Part shown: in pieces, positions 7,721 through 15,650 of the stretch
Position numbering within the stretch: position 1 is the first letter of the stretch
How the letters are laid out: the number at the start of each line of letters is the position of its first letter
Assembly (NCBI GenBank): GCA_036265915.1
Contig: DATAOC010000019.1
Coordinates: forward strand, 38,323 to 102,322
Direction: 5' to 3'
DNA from: AR12 sp036265915
Lineage (GTDB): Bacteria > Methylomirabilota > Methylomirabilia > Rokubacteriales > CSP1-6
Length of the DNA: 64,000 nucleotides
The notes under the pieces: model-generated
What the model was told of the DNA's origin: nothing
The model's database searches: none
Seen by the model: the letters and a program-made list of their open reading frames with translations, nothing else
Made by a program: the position numbers and the translations under genes

Positions 7721-9528
7721 CAGCCGCTCCGGGGCTCCACCCACCACGTGTCGAAGCCGAGGTCGTACTTCGGCGGCTGGGCCGGACGGCCGAAGCGGTT
7801 CCAGTACGCGACGCGGAAGGCGGTGATGTGCCAGTGCGGAATCACGTAGTGGCCGGCGCGCAAGACCCGGTCGAGCGCGCGCGTGCGCGCGACGAGAGCG
7901 GGCCGGTCCGGCGCCGCGATGAGCCCGGCGATGAGCGCGTCGACGACGGGGTCGTCCACGCCGGCCAGGTTGCGGCTGCCCGGTGTTCGCGCCGCCTCCC
8001 GGCTCCAGTAGTCCGCCTGCTCGTTGCCGGGCGACAGCGACTGCGGAAATACGGCGACCGTCATGTCGAAGTCGAACTGCTTCAGCCGGTACTCGTACTG
8101 CGCGGCGTCGACGGTCCGGACGCGCGCGGCGACGCCGAGCCGCTCGAGGTTCTGGACGAACGGCAGCGTGATGCGCTCCCACTTCGGATCGTCGAGGAGG
8201 ATCTCGAACGCCAGCGGCTGTCCGGTCGCCCGGCTCACCAGCCGCATGTCGCGCACGATCCAGCCGGCCTCGTCGAGCAGTCGCAGCGCGCGCACGAGGT
8301 TCGGTCGCAGGCCGCCGTCCGCGGTGGACGGCGGCCGCGGCGCCTCGCCGAAGACCGAGGCGGGCACGCGATCGCGGAACGGCGCCAGCACCTGGCGCTC
8401 GGCCTCCGTCGGCAGTCCCTGCGCCGCGAGCTCGGAGTTCGAGAAGTAGCTGGCGGTCCGCGTGTAGGCGCCGTAGAACAGATGGGCATTCGTCCACTCG
8501 AAGTCGAACGCGTTGCCGAGCGCCTCGCGCACGCGCGGGTCGCGGAAGACGTCGCGGCGGGTGTTGTACACGAAGCCCTGCATGCCGGTGGGGATCTGGT
8601 TCGGGATCTGTTCCTTGCGGATGCGCCCGTCGCGCACGGCGGGCACATCGTAGCCGGTCGCCCACTGCTTGGAGGAATCCTCCACGCGGAAGTCGTACGC
8701 GCCGGCCTTGAAGGCCTCGAGGGCGACGGTGCCGTCGCGATAATAGTCGTAGCGGATCGTGCCGACGTTGAAGCGTCCGACGTTCACCGGCAGCTCGGCG
8801 GCCCAGTAGTCCGAGACGCGCTCGTAGGTGATCGAGCGACCGGGATCGATGGCGGCCACGCGGTAGGGGCCGCTGCCGAGCGGCGCTTCGAGCGAGGTGC
8901 GCGCGAAGTCCCGGCCTGACCACCACGCCTTGGAGAGCACGGGCATCTGGCCGACGATGAGCGGCAGCTCGCGATTCGTGCCACCGCTGAAGGTGAACCG
9001 GACACGCCGCGGTCCGTCGGACTCCACGCGCGCCACGTGCGCGTAGTACGAGCGGTAGAACGGATGCCCCTTGGCCTTCAACGTCTCGAACGTCCAGATG
9101 ACGTCACCGACGGTGATGGGCGTGCCGTCGTGGAATCGCGCCTGCGGCCGCAGCGTGAAGGCGACCCACGAGCGATCGGACGGCGTCTCGACGGTCTCGG
9201 CCACCAGACCGTACTGCGCGAATGCTTCGTCGCTGGCGCCGACCATCAGCGTGTCGAACACGTTGCCGAGCCCCACCGCCGGCACGCCCTTCAAGATGAA
9301 CGGATTCAGGCTGTCGAATGTCCCGATCGCCGACAGCGTCACCGTGCCGCCCTTGGGCGCGCGGGGATTCACGTAGTCGAAGTGCGCGAAGCCCGGACCA
9401 TACTTCAGGTCGCCGTACATCGAGAGTCCGTGCGCGCCGCTCGCGGCGCGACCGACGGACGGCGGGAAGGCGGCGAGCATCGCGACGACGAGCAGCAGGA
9501 ATGCGAGACGGCCGCGGTGACACCTCAT
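7720..9528 (-). CDS. yejA: Periplasmic peptide-binding protein YejA (SBP family 5)
   Basis: A 602-residue solute-binding protein, close to the usual YejA length. The start is placed at the ATG giving a clean Sec signal (LAFLLLVVAMLAAF, cleavage near GRAAS); an in-frame upstream ATG would add 19 charged residues. HGLSMYGDLKYGPGFAHFDY and NPRAPKGG are hallmark YejA segments, and the family 5 signature region (VAFTLRPQARFHDGTPIT) is present. It captures peptides in the periplasm and delivers them to YejBEF. It leads the yejABEF operon; its ATG lies 22 bases upstream of the end of the next minus-strand gene (9551), with no clear promoter that I can see. Confidence 0.94.
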   Translation of the reverse strand: MRCHRGRLAFLLLVVAMLAAFPPSVGRAASGAHGLSMYGDLKYGPGFAHFDYVNPRAPKGGTVTLSAIGTFDSLNPFILKGVPAVGLGNVFDTLMVGASDEAFAQYGLVAETVETPSDRSWVAFTLRPQARFHDGTPITVGDVIWTFETLKAKGHPFYRSYYAHVARVESDGPRRVRFTFSGGTNRELPLIVGQMPVLSKAWWSGRDFARTSLEAPLGSGPYRVAAIDPGRSITYERVSDYWAAELPVNVGRFNVGTIRYDYYRDGTVALEAFKAGAYDFRVEDSSKQWATGYDVPAVRDGRIRKEQIPNQIPTGMQGFVYNTRRDVFRDPRVREALGNAFDFEWTNAHLFYGAYTRTASYFSNSELAAQGLPTEAERQVLAPFRDRVPASVFGEAPRPPSTADGGLRPNLVRALRLLDEAGWIVRDMRLVSRATGQPLAFEILLDDPKWERITLPFVQNLERLGVAARVRTVDAAQYEYRLKQFDFDMTVAVFPQSLSPGNEQADYWSREAARTPGSRNLAGVDDPVVDALIAGLIAAPDRPALVARTRALDRVLRAGHYVIPHWHITAFRVAYWNRFGRPAQPPKYDLGFDTWWVEPRSG

Positions 9529-9550
9529 CGAGACGAGGTGAATCTTACGG

Positions 9551-10144
9551 TCAGTCGGTCGGCGTGTCGATAGGCGGAGAGCCACGTCGCGCGCAGTCGG
9601 GAGCTTCGATGCGTGTCCACACCTGGGCGAGATGGCCGAGCCGCCACGCCGCGGGCGGCAGCCACACGGTCGTCTGACGCTCCCCCGCGCCGATGCCGAG
9701 GCGGCCGTCGAAGCCGACCATGCGGATGGGAGCGATCGCGGTCGAGGAGGCCGACGGCGCCGTGTCGATCACGGAGTGCGGCAACGGCGAGGCCGGTGCG
9801 CGCGCGCCGCCGTCGACGAGCACGACGGCGACCTCCTGCGCGGCGGCCGCCACGCGCACGAGCGCCCCGCGCCGGAGGCGCCGGCCACAGTCCACGCCCA
9901 CGGGGATCACGAGCTCGCCGCGTTCTCGCTCGAGCACCACGCGAGGACCGCTCAGCACCTCCCGCACGATCGCGGCCGTCTCACCGCGGTGCACCGCGCC
10001 GACCGGGACCACGGCAGGTCGCTCCGTCAGGACGGATGCCGACGGCGGCGGTGAGGACGACCCGGGCGCGGTCACGAGGAGCGGCCCGCCGCAGCCGGCG
10101 AGCATCGCCGCAATCACGCCGAGCACGGCGATACGCTGAGCCAT
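9551..10144 (-). CDS. Hypothetical lipoprotein
   Basis: A 197-residue protein that I do not recognise. The N-terminus VLGVIAAMLAGCGG has a good lipobox (LAGC, Cys about residue 18), so export and lipidation are likely. The mature part is Ala/Val-rich with a Ser/Pro linker (SSSPPPSAS) and mostly beta-strand character; RGERQTTVWLPPA-like and VWTRIEAPDC segments are near the end. The ATG is preceded by AGGAGGAT. It lies 22 bases upstream of yejA on the same strand, so it may be transcribed with the transporter. No function is proposed. Confidence 0.65.
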   Translation of the reverse strand: MAQRIAVLGVIAAMLAGCGGPLLVTAPGSSSPPPSASVLTERPAVVPVGAVHRGETAAIVREVLSGPRVVLERERGELVIPVGVDCGRRLRRGALVRVAAAAQEVAVVLVDGGARAPASPLPHSVIDTAPSASSTAIAPIRMVGFDGRLGIGAGERQTTVWLPPAAWRLGHLAQVWTRIEAPDCARRGSPPIDTPTD

Positions 10145-10369
10145 ATCCTCCTCCTGCGCGATCAGTTCGTGCGCCGCGCGCCGTCGACGTTCGGTCGCGA
10201 GTGACCTCGCGCATGGGCGTGCATCCTGGTTGCCAGGCCCGCCCCGCGGCTGCGACACGCCAGGATGTCGTCGCGCGACATCACGGCGCGCCGCTCACGT
10301 GCGCAGCGGTCCACCTGACGCTCGATGAGCCCTCACCGCGCCATGCCGCCGCGCCGATGACGGCCACGA

Positions 10370-10392
10370 CCCACGCCCGGGGCGGGCGTGGG
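10370..10392. terminator. Hairpin downstream of the minus-strand exported-protein gene
   Basis: A 9-bp perfect inverted repeat (10370-10378 with 10384-10392, 5-base loop) starts 10 bases beyond the stop of the gene at 10402-10905. It is GC-only with no T-run. The position fits a terminator; the remaining 225 bases up to the next gene hold nothing else that I can identify. Confidence 0.45.
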
Positions 10393-10401
10393 CCGACGAC
10401 G

Positions 10402-10905
10402 CTACTTCGTACCCGACGACTGTCCCTGCGAGGGGGTACCCGACGACTGTCCCTGCGCGGAGCCGGACGGCATGCCGCTACCCGCGCCGGTGCTCGGTGA
10501 GGCCGCCGGACTCTGCTCCATCAGGCCGACCGCGACCGTGACCGTGTCACCCGTCTTGACGTGGGCGACCGCCGGCGGTGGGAACCTGACGTTGACCTGT
10601 CCGTCCGGGGTCTCGAGAGAAAGCTTGCCGGACTGCGGGTCGACGGATGTGACTCGGCCTGTGACCTGTGCGGTGAACGCGCTCGCGACGACGGCGTCGT
10701 GTCCATCACCCCGGCCTTGCTGGCTCTGATCCTGCTGGGTCTGGCCGTGCTGACTGCCGATTCCCTGCTGCGGGGTTGTGCCCTGATATGGGGTGCTCGA
10801 CCCCGACGTCGTTCCCTGCTGGGCGAGCGCGCTCGGCAGCCACGGCGCTGTCGCGAGCGTTGCAATGGCGAGCGCCGACAGCATGAACGTGTACCGGATC
10901 TTCAT
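10402..10905 (-). CDS. Hypothetical exported Gln/Ser/Gly-rich protein
   Basis: A 167-residue protein with a Sec signal peptide (FMLSALAIATLATAPWLPSALAQ). Mature residues up to about 85 are a Gln/Gly/Thr/Ser-rich disordered region (QQGTTSGSSTPYQGTTPQQ). A compact beta domain follows (about 88-135: FTAQVTGRVTSVDPQSGKLS then PDGQVNVRFPP and VKTGDTVTVAVGL), resembling small OB-like domains of unknown function in which the first strand runs into GKLS. The C-terminus repeats GQSSGT twice. Two adjacent ATGs exist; the second gives a better 7-base spacing from AAGGAG. It diverges from the HtrA gene. Confidence 0.7.
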   Translation of the reverse strand: MKIRYTFMLSALAIATLATAPWLPSALAQQGTTSGSSTPYQGTTPQQGIGSQHGQTQQDQSQQGRGDGHDAVVASAFTAQVTGRVTSVDPQSGKLSLETPDGQVNVRFPPPAVAHVKTGDTVTVAVGLMEQSPAASPSTGAGSGMPSGSAQGQSSGTPSQGQSSGTK

Positions 10906-11054
10906 CATGGTGCTCCTTGTCGTTGTATTTCCGGCCCCGGGCCCCCACTCGCCGAGGCCAAGGGAGTGCGACGCAAGCCGTGCGCCACTGTAAACGACCC
11001 GGCCGCGCCGTGCGTCTATCTCGTGGTCGCGTTCAGCAAGGAGGAACGGTGCAC

Positions 11055-12401
11055 ATGAAGATTCGATCACTTATCAGTCTGCTTCTCGGCCTCACGCTCG
11101 GCGTCTCCGGAGGGATTGCGGCAACGGCCATCGCCGGTTCGGCCCCCGCCGTCGTGAGCGAGTCGGGCACCTTCGCGAAGCTCGCGGAGGCGGTGAAGCC
11201 GGCGGTCATCAACGTAAGCACGCAGCGCAAGGCGCCGGCGCCCTCGCCATTCGACCCGTTCGAAAACGGCCCCGAGCGCGGGCCCCGGCGCGGTATCGGC
11301 TCGGGCGTCATCATCGACGCCTCGGGAGTCGCGCTGACCAACGCGCACGTCGTGGATGGCGCCGATCAGGTCGAGGTCACGATGCTCGACGGCACCACGC
11401 ACCAAGCGAAGGTCGTCGGCATCGACAAGAAAACGGATCTCGCCGTCCTGCGTCTCGAGGGCGGCGGCAAGAGCTACCCGTTCCTGCCGCTGGGCGACTC
11501 GAACGCGGTGCAGGTCGGTGACTGGGTCATCGCCGTCGGCTCGCCGTTCGGCCTGCAGTCCACGGTGACGTCCGGCATCGTCAGCGCGAAGGCGCGCCAG
11601 ATCGGATCCGGACCGTACGACGACTATCTGCAGACGGACGCGGCGATCAACCCGGGTAACTCCGGAGGCCCACTCGTGAACATGCGGGGCGAGGTCATCG
11701 GGATCAACACCGCGATCGTGCGTGGAGGCTCGGGCATCGGCTTCGCGATCCCGGCCGAGATGGCCAAGCGAGTCGCCACGCAGCTCGTCGAGACCGGCAA
11801 GGTGACGCGCGGCTGGCTGGGCGTCACGCTGCAGCCGCTTACGCCGGAGCTCGCCACGTCATTCGGTGCGGAGGGAAAGAAGGGCGCGCTCATCGCCGAC
11901 GTGGCGGAGGGCAGCCCGGCGGCCCGCGCAGGTCTCAAGTCCGGCGATGTCGTCCTGGCGGTCGACGGCCAGAACGTTGTTGATCCGGGAGATGTCGCCC
12001 GCAAGGTCGGTCTCGCTGCGCCGGGTCGCAGGGAGACGCTGACCGTCTGGCGTGACCACGGGTCGCGGCAAGTCGACGTCGTCCTGGGCGAGGCGCCGGG
12101 CGAGCGGGAGGCCGCGCGGCTGGGGCTGGACGTTCGGCCGGTCACGCCCGAGCTCGCGCGTGAGCTGCACCGGCGGTCCACCGAAGGCGTCGTCGTGAGC
12201 GGCGTCGAGGAGGATTCCCCGGCGGCCGAGGCGGGGCTACAGCGCGGTGATGTGATCGTCGAGGTCAACCGCACGCCCGTCAAGGGCCTCTCCGACTTCG
12301 AGCGTGCTACGCGCAACGTCAAGAAGGGCGATCAGCTGACGCTACGGGTGGAGCGGGGCGACTCCGCGCTCTACGTTGCCGTCACGCCGGGAAACGCGTA
12401 G
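11055..12401 (+). CDS. htrA: Periplasmic HtrA/DegQ-type serine protease with two PDZ domains
   Basis: A 448-residue trypsin-like protease. After a signal peptide (SLISLLLGLTLGVSGG) the catalytic domain shows His98 in TNAHVVDG, Asp128 in KKTDLAVLRL and Ser203 in NPGNSGGPL. Two PDZ domains follow (about 255-340 and 355-445), each with a recognisable GDVVLAVDG / GDVIVEVNR segment. Such enzymes degrade or refold misfolded envelope proteins. The ATG is preceded by AAGGAGG at 10 bases; an in-frame GTG two codons earlier is an alternative. A GC-rich hairpin lies just after the stop. The divergent neighbour is a small exported protein, so the intergenic region holds both promoters. Confidence 0.93.
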   Translation: MKIRSLISLLLGLTLGVSGGIAATAIAGSAPAVVSESGTFAKLAEAVKPAVINVSTQRKAPAPSPFDPFENGPERGPRRGIGSGVIIDASGVALTNAHVVDGADQVEVTMLDGTTHQAKVVGIDKKTDLAVLRLEGGGKSYPFLPLGDSNAVQVGDWVIAVGSPFGLQSTVTSGIVSAKARQIGSGPYDDYLQTDAAINPGNSGGPLVNMRGEVIGINTAIVRGGSGIGFAIPAEMAKRVATQLVETGKVTRGWLGVTLQPLTPELATSFGAEGKKGALIADVAEGSPAARAGLKSGDVVLAVDGQNVVDPGDVARKVGLAAPGRRETLTVWRDHGSRQVDVVLGEAPGEREAARLGLDVRPVTPELARELHRRSTEGVVVSGVEEDSPAAEAGLQRGDVIVEVNRTPVKGLSDFERATRNVKKGDQLTLRVERGDSALYVAVTPGNA

Positions 12402-12421
12402 GGCGTTGAGGCGCGCTGCAC

Positions 12422-12452
12422 GGCGCCGGGACGCGGACGGCGTCCCGGCGCC
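12422..12452. terminator. Hairpin terminator after htrA
   Basis: Positions 12422-12434 and 12440-12452 form a perfect 13-bp GC-rich stem with a 5-base loop, 20 bases after the htrA stop. No T-run follows. The rest of the 251-base gap before the next gene contains no other clear structure apart from one weak -24/-12-like match (12562-12577). Confidence 0.6.
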
Positions 12453-12652
12453 TGCGGCGTGCGCGGCATGTCCGCCACGCGATGCCGAACAGCATGCGCG
12501 GGCATCGGGCTGCAAGCGTCGGACCTTGCAGCGGCCGCGCATCTGCGGGCGCCGGCGCCATCGGCACGTGAGATGCACATGTCGAGAGCACGTGACGACG
12601 CGCCGTCGACGCGTGCAGAGCGCACCGACGACGTGGAGGAGCGGACGACACG

Positions 12653-13027
12653 ATGACGCCGATCGGACGACGGAGATGGGCGCTGGCTGAAGGGTACATT
12701 CCGGCGTGGAGTCACGGACCGGAGCCCGAGATGCTGAGCCACGAGACCGTCTGCCTCCTCAACGCCGGCTCACAGCCGGCACACGTCGAGATCACGCTCT
12801 ACTTCGCGAGTCGGGCGCCGGCCGGTCCGTACCGGCTCGTGGTTGGCGGCGAGCGGACGCTGCATCTGCGCTTCAACGAGCTGAAGGATCCCGAGCCGGT
12901 TCCCCGCGGCACCGACTACGCGAGCGTGATCGAGTCCGACGTCCCGATCGTCGTGCAGCACACGCGGCTCGATTCGCGGCAGTCGGAAAACGCGCTGATG
13001 ACGACGGTCGCGTACGCGGAGGACTGA
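12653..13027 (+). CDS. Anabaena sensory rhodopsin transducer (ASRT)-family protein
   Basis: A 124-residue protein matching the ASRT family almost throughout: RRWALAEGYIPAWS at the N-terminus, GPEPEMLSHETVCLLNAG (about 23-40), AHVEITLYF, then GPYRL, HLRFNEL and the strongly conserved VVQHTRLDSRQSENAL (about 103-118). In Anabaena the soluble tetrameric transducer binds a microbial rhodopsin and DNA. Homologues also occur in bacteria without rhodopsin and have been proposed to be sugar- or nucleic-acid-binding regulators. No rhodopsin gene is in this window, so the job here is open. It converges on the PLD gene, 14 bases apart. Confidence 0.88.
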   Translation: MTPIGRRRWALAEGYIPAWSHGPEPEMLSHETVCLLNAGSQPAHVEITLYFASRAPAGPYRLVVGGERTLHLRFNELKDPEPVPRGTDYASVIESDVPIVVQHTRLDSRQSENALMTTVAYAED

Positions 13028-13040
13028 GTCGGTCGGCCCG

Positions 13041-14294
13041 CTAGAGGACGCCCCGGAGCGGGAGCGCCAGGATCTCGAAGAGCCGCCGCCACACCGGCCG
13101 CTGCCGCCAGGTCGCGACGTCGAGGCGGCGTGCGAGACGCAGATCCGTCTCGAAGATCCGCGTCAGCTCGCCCGCAACGCCCGCGTCGTACGCGGCGACG
13201 TTGAGCTCGCGGTTCAGGCCGAGCGAGCGCATATCGACGTTCGCGCTGCCGATGCTGGCCCAGCGGTCGTCGATGACGAGCGTCTTGGCATGCAGGCGGG
13301 CCGCGGTGTACTCGTAGATCTCGATGCCGGCGGTCAGCAAGCGTCCGTAGGTGTGCCGTCCCGCCGCGCGCACGATGTTCCAGTCGATCGGTCCCGCCAG
13401 CAGTAGTTGCACGCGCACGTGGCGCTGCGCGGCCGCGCAGAGCGCGTCGAAGACGCGGGCGTCGGGGACGAAGTACGGCGTGGTGATGAGGACGGAGCGC
13501 CGGGCCGAGGCGATGGCGAGAAGCAACGTCGTGTAGACGCTCGTGTCGCCGTGCTCGGGGTCGCTGGCGATGACCTGCATTGCCGCGCCGCCGCCGCGGG
13601 CGAGCGGCGGAAAGAAGGCGGCGCCGCCGAGCACCGCGCCCGTCGCGTCGGCCCAGGCCCGCACGAATTCCGCCTGCAGCTGGCTGACGATCGGGCCCTC
13701 CAGGCGGACGTCGGTCTCGCGCCAGTGATCCGGCTGGCGGCCATTGCCGGTCCACCGTCGCCCGACGCCCCAGCCGCCGGTGAATCCGACCGTTCCGTCG
13801 ACGACCAGGATGCGCTGGTGGTTCCGATGATTGAGCTCGGTGACGTGAGAAAGCGGGTGGAACATCACGACCCGGCAGCCGGCGGCTTCGAGGCGCTGCC
13901 GGTGCGCGTCCGGCATCGCAAGGGCGCCGAACGCGTCGAGGAGGATGCTCACGCTGACCCCCGCGCGACAGCGCTCGGCCAGGGCATCGGACAGCGTCGA
14001 GCCGATCGCACCCGCGTCCCAGAAGTACTGCGCGTACGTGATCGTGTGCCGTGCGCGCCGTATGTCGGTGAGCACGGCCGGGAACAGCTGCTCGCCGTTC
14101 TGTAAGATGCGAGCCGCGTTGTCCGGCTCGATCGGAGCGCCGGCGTAGGCCTCCATCGTGCGCGCGAACGCCGGCGTTCCGACGACGACGTCCGGCAACG
14201 GCGCGCGGAGGGGCAGCGTCGCGCATCCGCCGGCGGCGAGCGCCGCCAGCGCGACGACGAGGCATGCGACGATCGGCTGCGGACGAGTCAGCAC
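13041..14294 (-). CDS. PLD-superfamily cardiolipin synthase-like lipoprotein
   Basis: A 417-residue phospholipase D-fold protein with two HKD-type motifs. The N-terminus has a hydrophobic stretch ending AGGC (Cys24), so it may be a lipoprotein. The region ITYAQYFWDAG and the motif around residues 159-166 (HQRILVVD) make up the first half; Arg161 replaces the usual Lys. The second motif, LHAKTLVIDD (about 336-345) followed by IGSANVDMRSLGLNRELN, is intact. Cardiolipin synthases condense phospholipids; the tail SANVD-RS supports this family rather than a nuclease. The start is GTG. The Lys-to-Arg change may alter activity. Confidence 0.87.
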   Translation of the reverse strand: MLTRPQPIVACLVVALAALAAGGCATLPLRAPLPDVVVGTPAFARTMEAYAGAPIEPDNAARILQNGEQLFPAVLTDIRRARHTITYAQYFWDAGAIGSTLSDALAERCRAGVSVSILLDAFGALAMPDAHRQRLEAAGCRVVMFHPLSHVTELNHRNHQRILVVDGTVGFTGGWGVGRRWTGNGRQPDHWRETDVRLEGPIVSQLQAEFVRAWADATGAVLGGAAFFPPLARGGGAAMQVIASDPEHGDTSVYTTLLLAIASARRSVLITTPYFVPDARVFDALCAAAQRHVRVQLLLAGPIDWNIVRAAGRHTYGRLLTAGIEIYEYTAARLHAKTLVIDDRWASIGSANVDMRSLGLNRELNVAAYDAGVAGELTRIFETDLRLARRLDVATWRQRPVWRRLFEILALPLRGVL

Positions 14295-14306
14295 CGACCG
14301 CCGGTG

Positions 14307-15650
14307 CTACGCCACCGTGTCACGACGTGACGGCGTGCGACGCTGGAGCGTCCGGACGCTGAGCCCCAGAATGCGCGCGGCCGCGCGCTTGTTGCCGTTC
14401 ACCTGGGCGAGCACGCGGCGGATGTAGTCGTCCTCGAGCTCGGCCAGCGTCGGCGTCGGCCCCGAGTCGGACGCGACTCTCGGCGCCGGGAGCGGGGAGG
14501 TGAGATCCGGGAGGGCCAGGACATCGCCGGTCGCCAGCGTCACCGCGCGCTCGACGACGTTCTCGAGCTGTCGCACGTTGCCGGGCCAGCGCTGCTGCTT
14601 CAGCCACGCGATGGCGTCCGGGCTCAAACTCCGGACGTCCTTGCCGAGCCGTGCGGCGAAGCGCGTGAGAAAGTGCTGGGCGAGCGCGGGGATGTCCTCG
14701 GTCCGCTCCCGCAGCGTCGGCAGCTGGAGCGGGATGACGGCGAGGCGATAGTAGAGATCGGCACGAAAGTGTTTCTGATCGACCAGCGTGGCGAGATCCT
14801 GATTCGTGGCCGTGATCACCCGCAGGTCGACCGGGATCTCCTCGCCGCCGCCGACCCGGCGCAGCTTGCGCTCCTGCAGCACGCGAAGCAGCTTGGACTG
14901 CAGGCCGAGCGGCATGTCGCCGATCTCGTCGAGAAGCAGCGTTCCCGTCTCCGCCTCGGCGAACAGGCCGCGGCGGCGCTGCGAGGCGCCGGTGAACGCG
15001 CCCTTTTCGTAGCCGAACAGCTCCGACTCCAGCAGCGTTTCCGGGATCGCCGCGCAGTTCACCGCCACGAACGGTCCGTGCCCGCGACGGCTCGCCGCGT
15101 GGATCGCGCGGGCGGCGAGCTCTTTCCCCGTGCCGCTCTCGCCGAGCAGGAGCACCGCCGCGTCGCTGTCGGCGATCGCGACGATCTGCGCCTTGAGCGT
15201 ACGCATGGCCGGCGAGTCACCGATGAGCGCCTCGAGTCCCTCGGGCGCCGCCGATGGGTGATCGACGGCGCCGCGCGGGCCTCGACGCCGGCGATCGAGT
15301 GCCCGCCGGACGGCGGCGGCGACGTCGCCGAGCTTGAACGGCTTCGTCAGATAATCATGCGCGCCTTCGCGGAGCGCGGTCACGGCGCTCTCGAGTGTGC
15401 CGAAGGCCGTGATGAGAATGACGTCGGCCTCGGGGCGCGCCCGCTTGACGTGGCGCAGCACCGCGAGCCCGTCAACCCCTTCCATGACGAGATCGGTCAC
15501 GACCACGTCGAAGTGCTGACGGTCGAGCAGCGTGACCGCCTCGGCGCCGCCCGTCGCCGCCGCGGCGCGGAAGCCCTGATGCTGGAGGTACCGGGCGACC
15601 ATGGCCGCCATCTCGGCATCGTCGTCGACGATCAGGATGTCAGCGTCCAT
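14307..15650 (-). CDS. NtrC-family sigma-54-dependent response regulator
   Basis: A 447-residue regulator. Receiver domain (1-120) with phospho-acceptor Asp53 (VVTDLVM) and conserved Lys in YLTKPF. The AAA+ domain has Walker A GESGTGKE, an intact GAFTGA loop (YEKGAFTGA) for sigma-54 contact, and Walker B LLLDEIGDM. A Fis-type helix-turn-helix ends the protein (NKRAAARILGLSVRTLQRR). It activates sigma-54 promoters when phosphorylated. The gene overlaps the stop of the upstream histidine kinase by 11 bases, so the two form a two-component pair. A weak -24/-12-like element lies upstream of the divergent ChaB-like gene. Confidence 0.95.
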   Translation of the reverse strand: MDADILIVDDDAEMAAMVARYLQHQGFRAAAATGGAEAVTLLDRQHFDVVVTDLVMEGVDGLAVLRHVKRARPEADVILITAFGTLESAVTALREGAHDYLTKPFKLGDVAAAVRRALDRRRRGPRGAVDHPSAAPEGLEALIGDSPAMRTLKAQIVAIADSDAAVLLLGESGTGKELAARAIHAASRRGHGPFVAVNCAAIPETLLESELFGYEKGAFTGASQRRRGLFAEAETGTLLLDEIGDMPLGLQSKLLRVLQERKLRRVGGGEEIPVDLRVITATNQDLATLVDQKHFRADLYYRLAVIPLQLPTLRERTEDIPALAQHFLTRFAARLGKDVRSLSPDAIAWLKQQRWPGNVRQLENVVERAVTLATGDVLALPDLTSPLPAPRVASDSGPTPTLAELEDDYIRRVLAQVNGNKRAAARILGLSVRTLQRRTPSRRDTVA

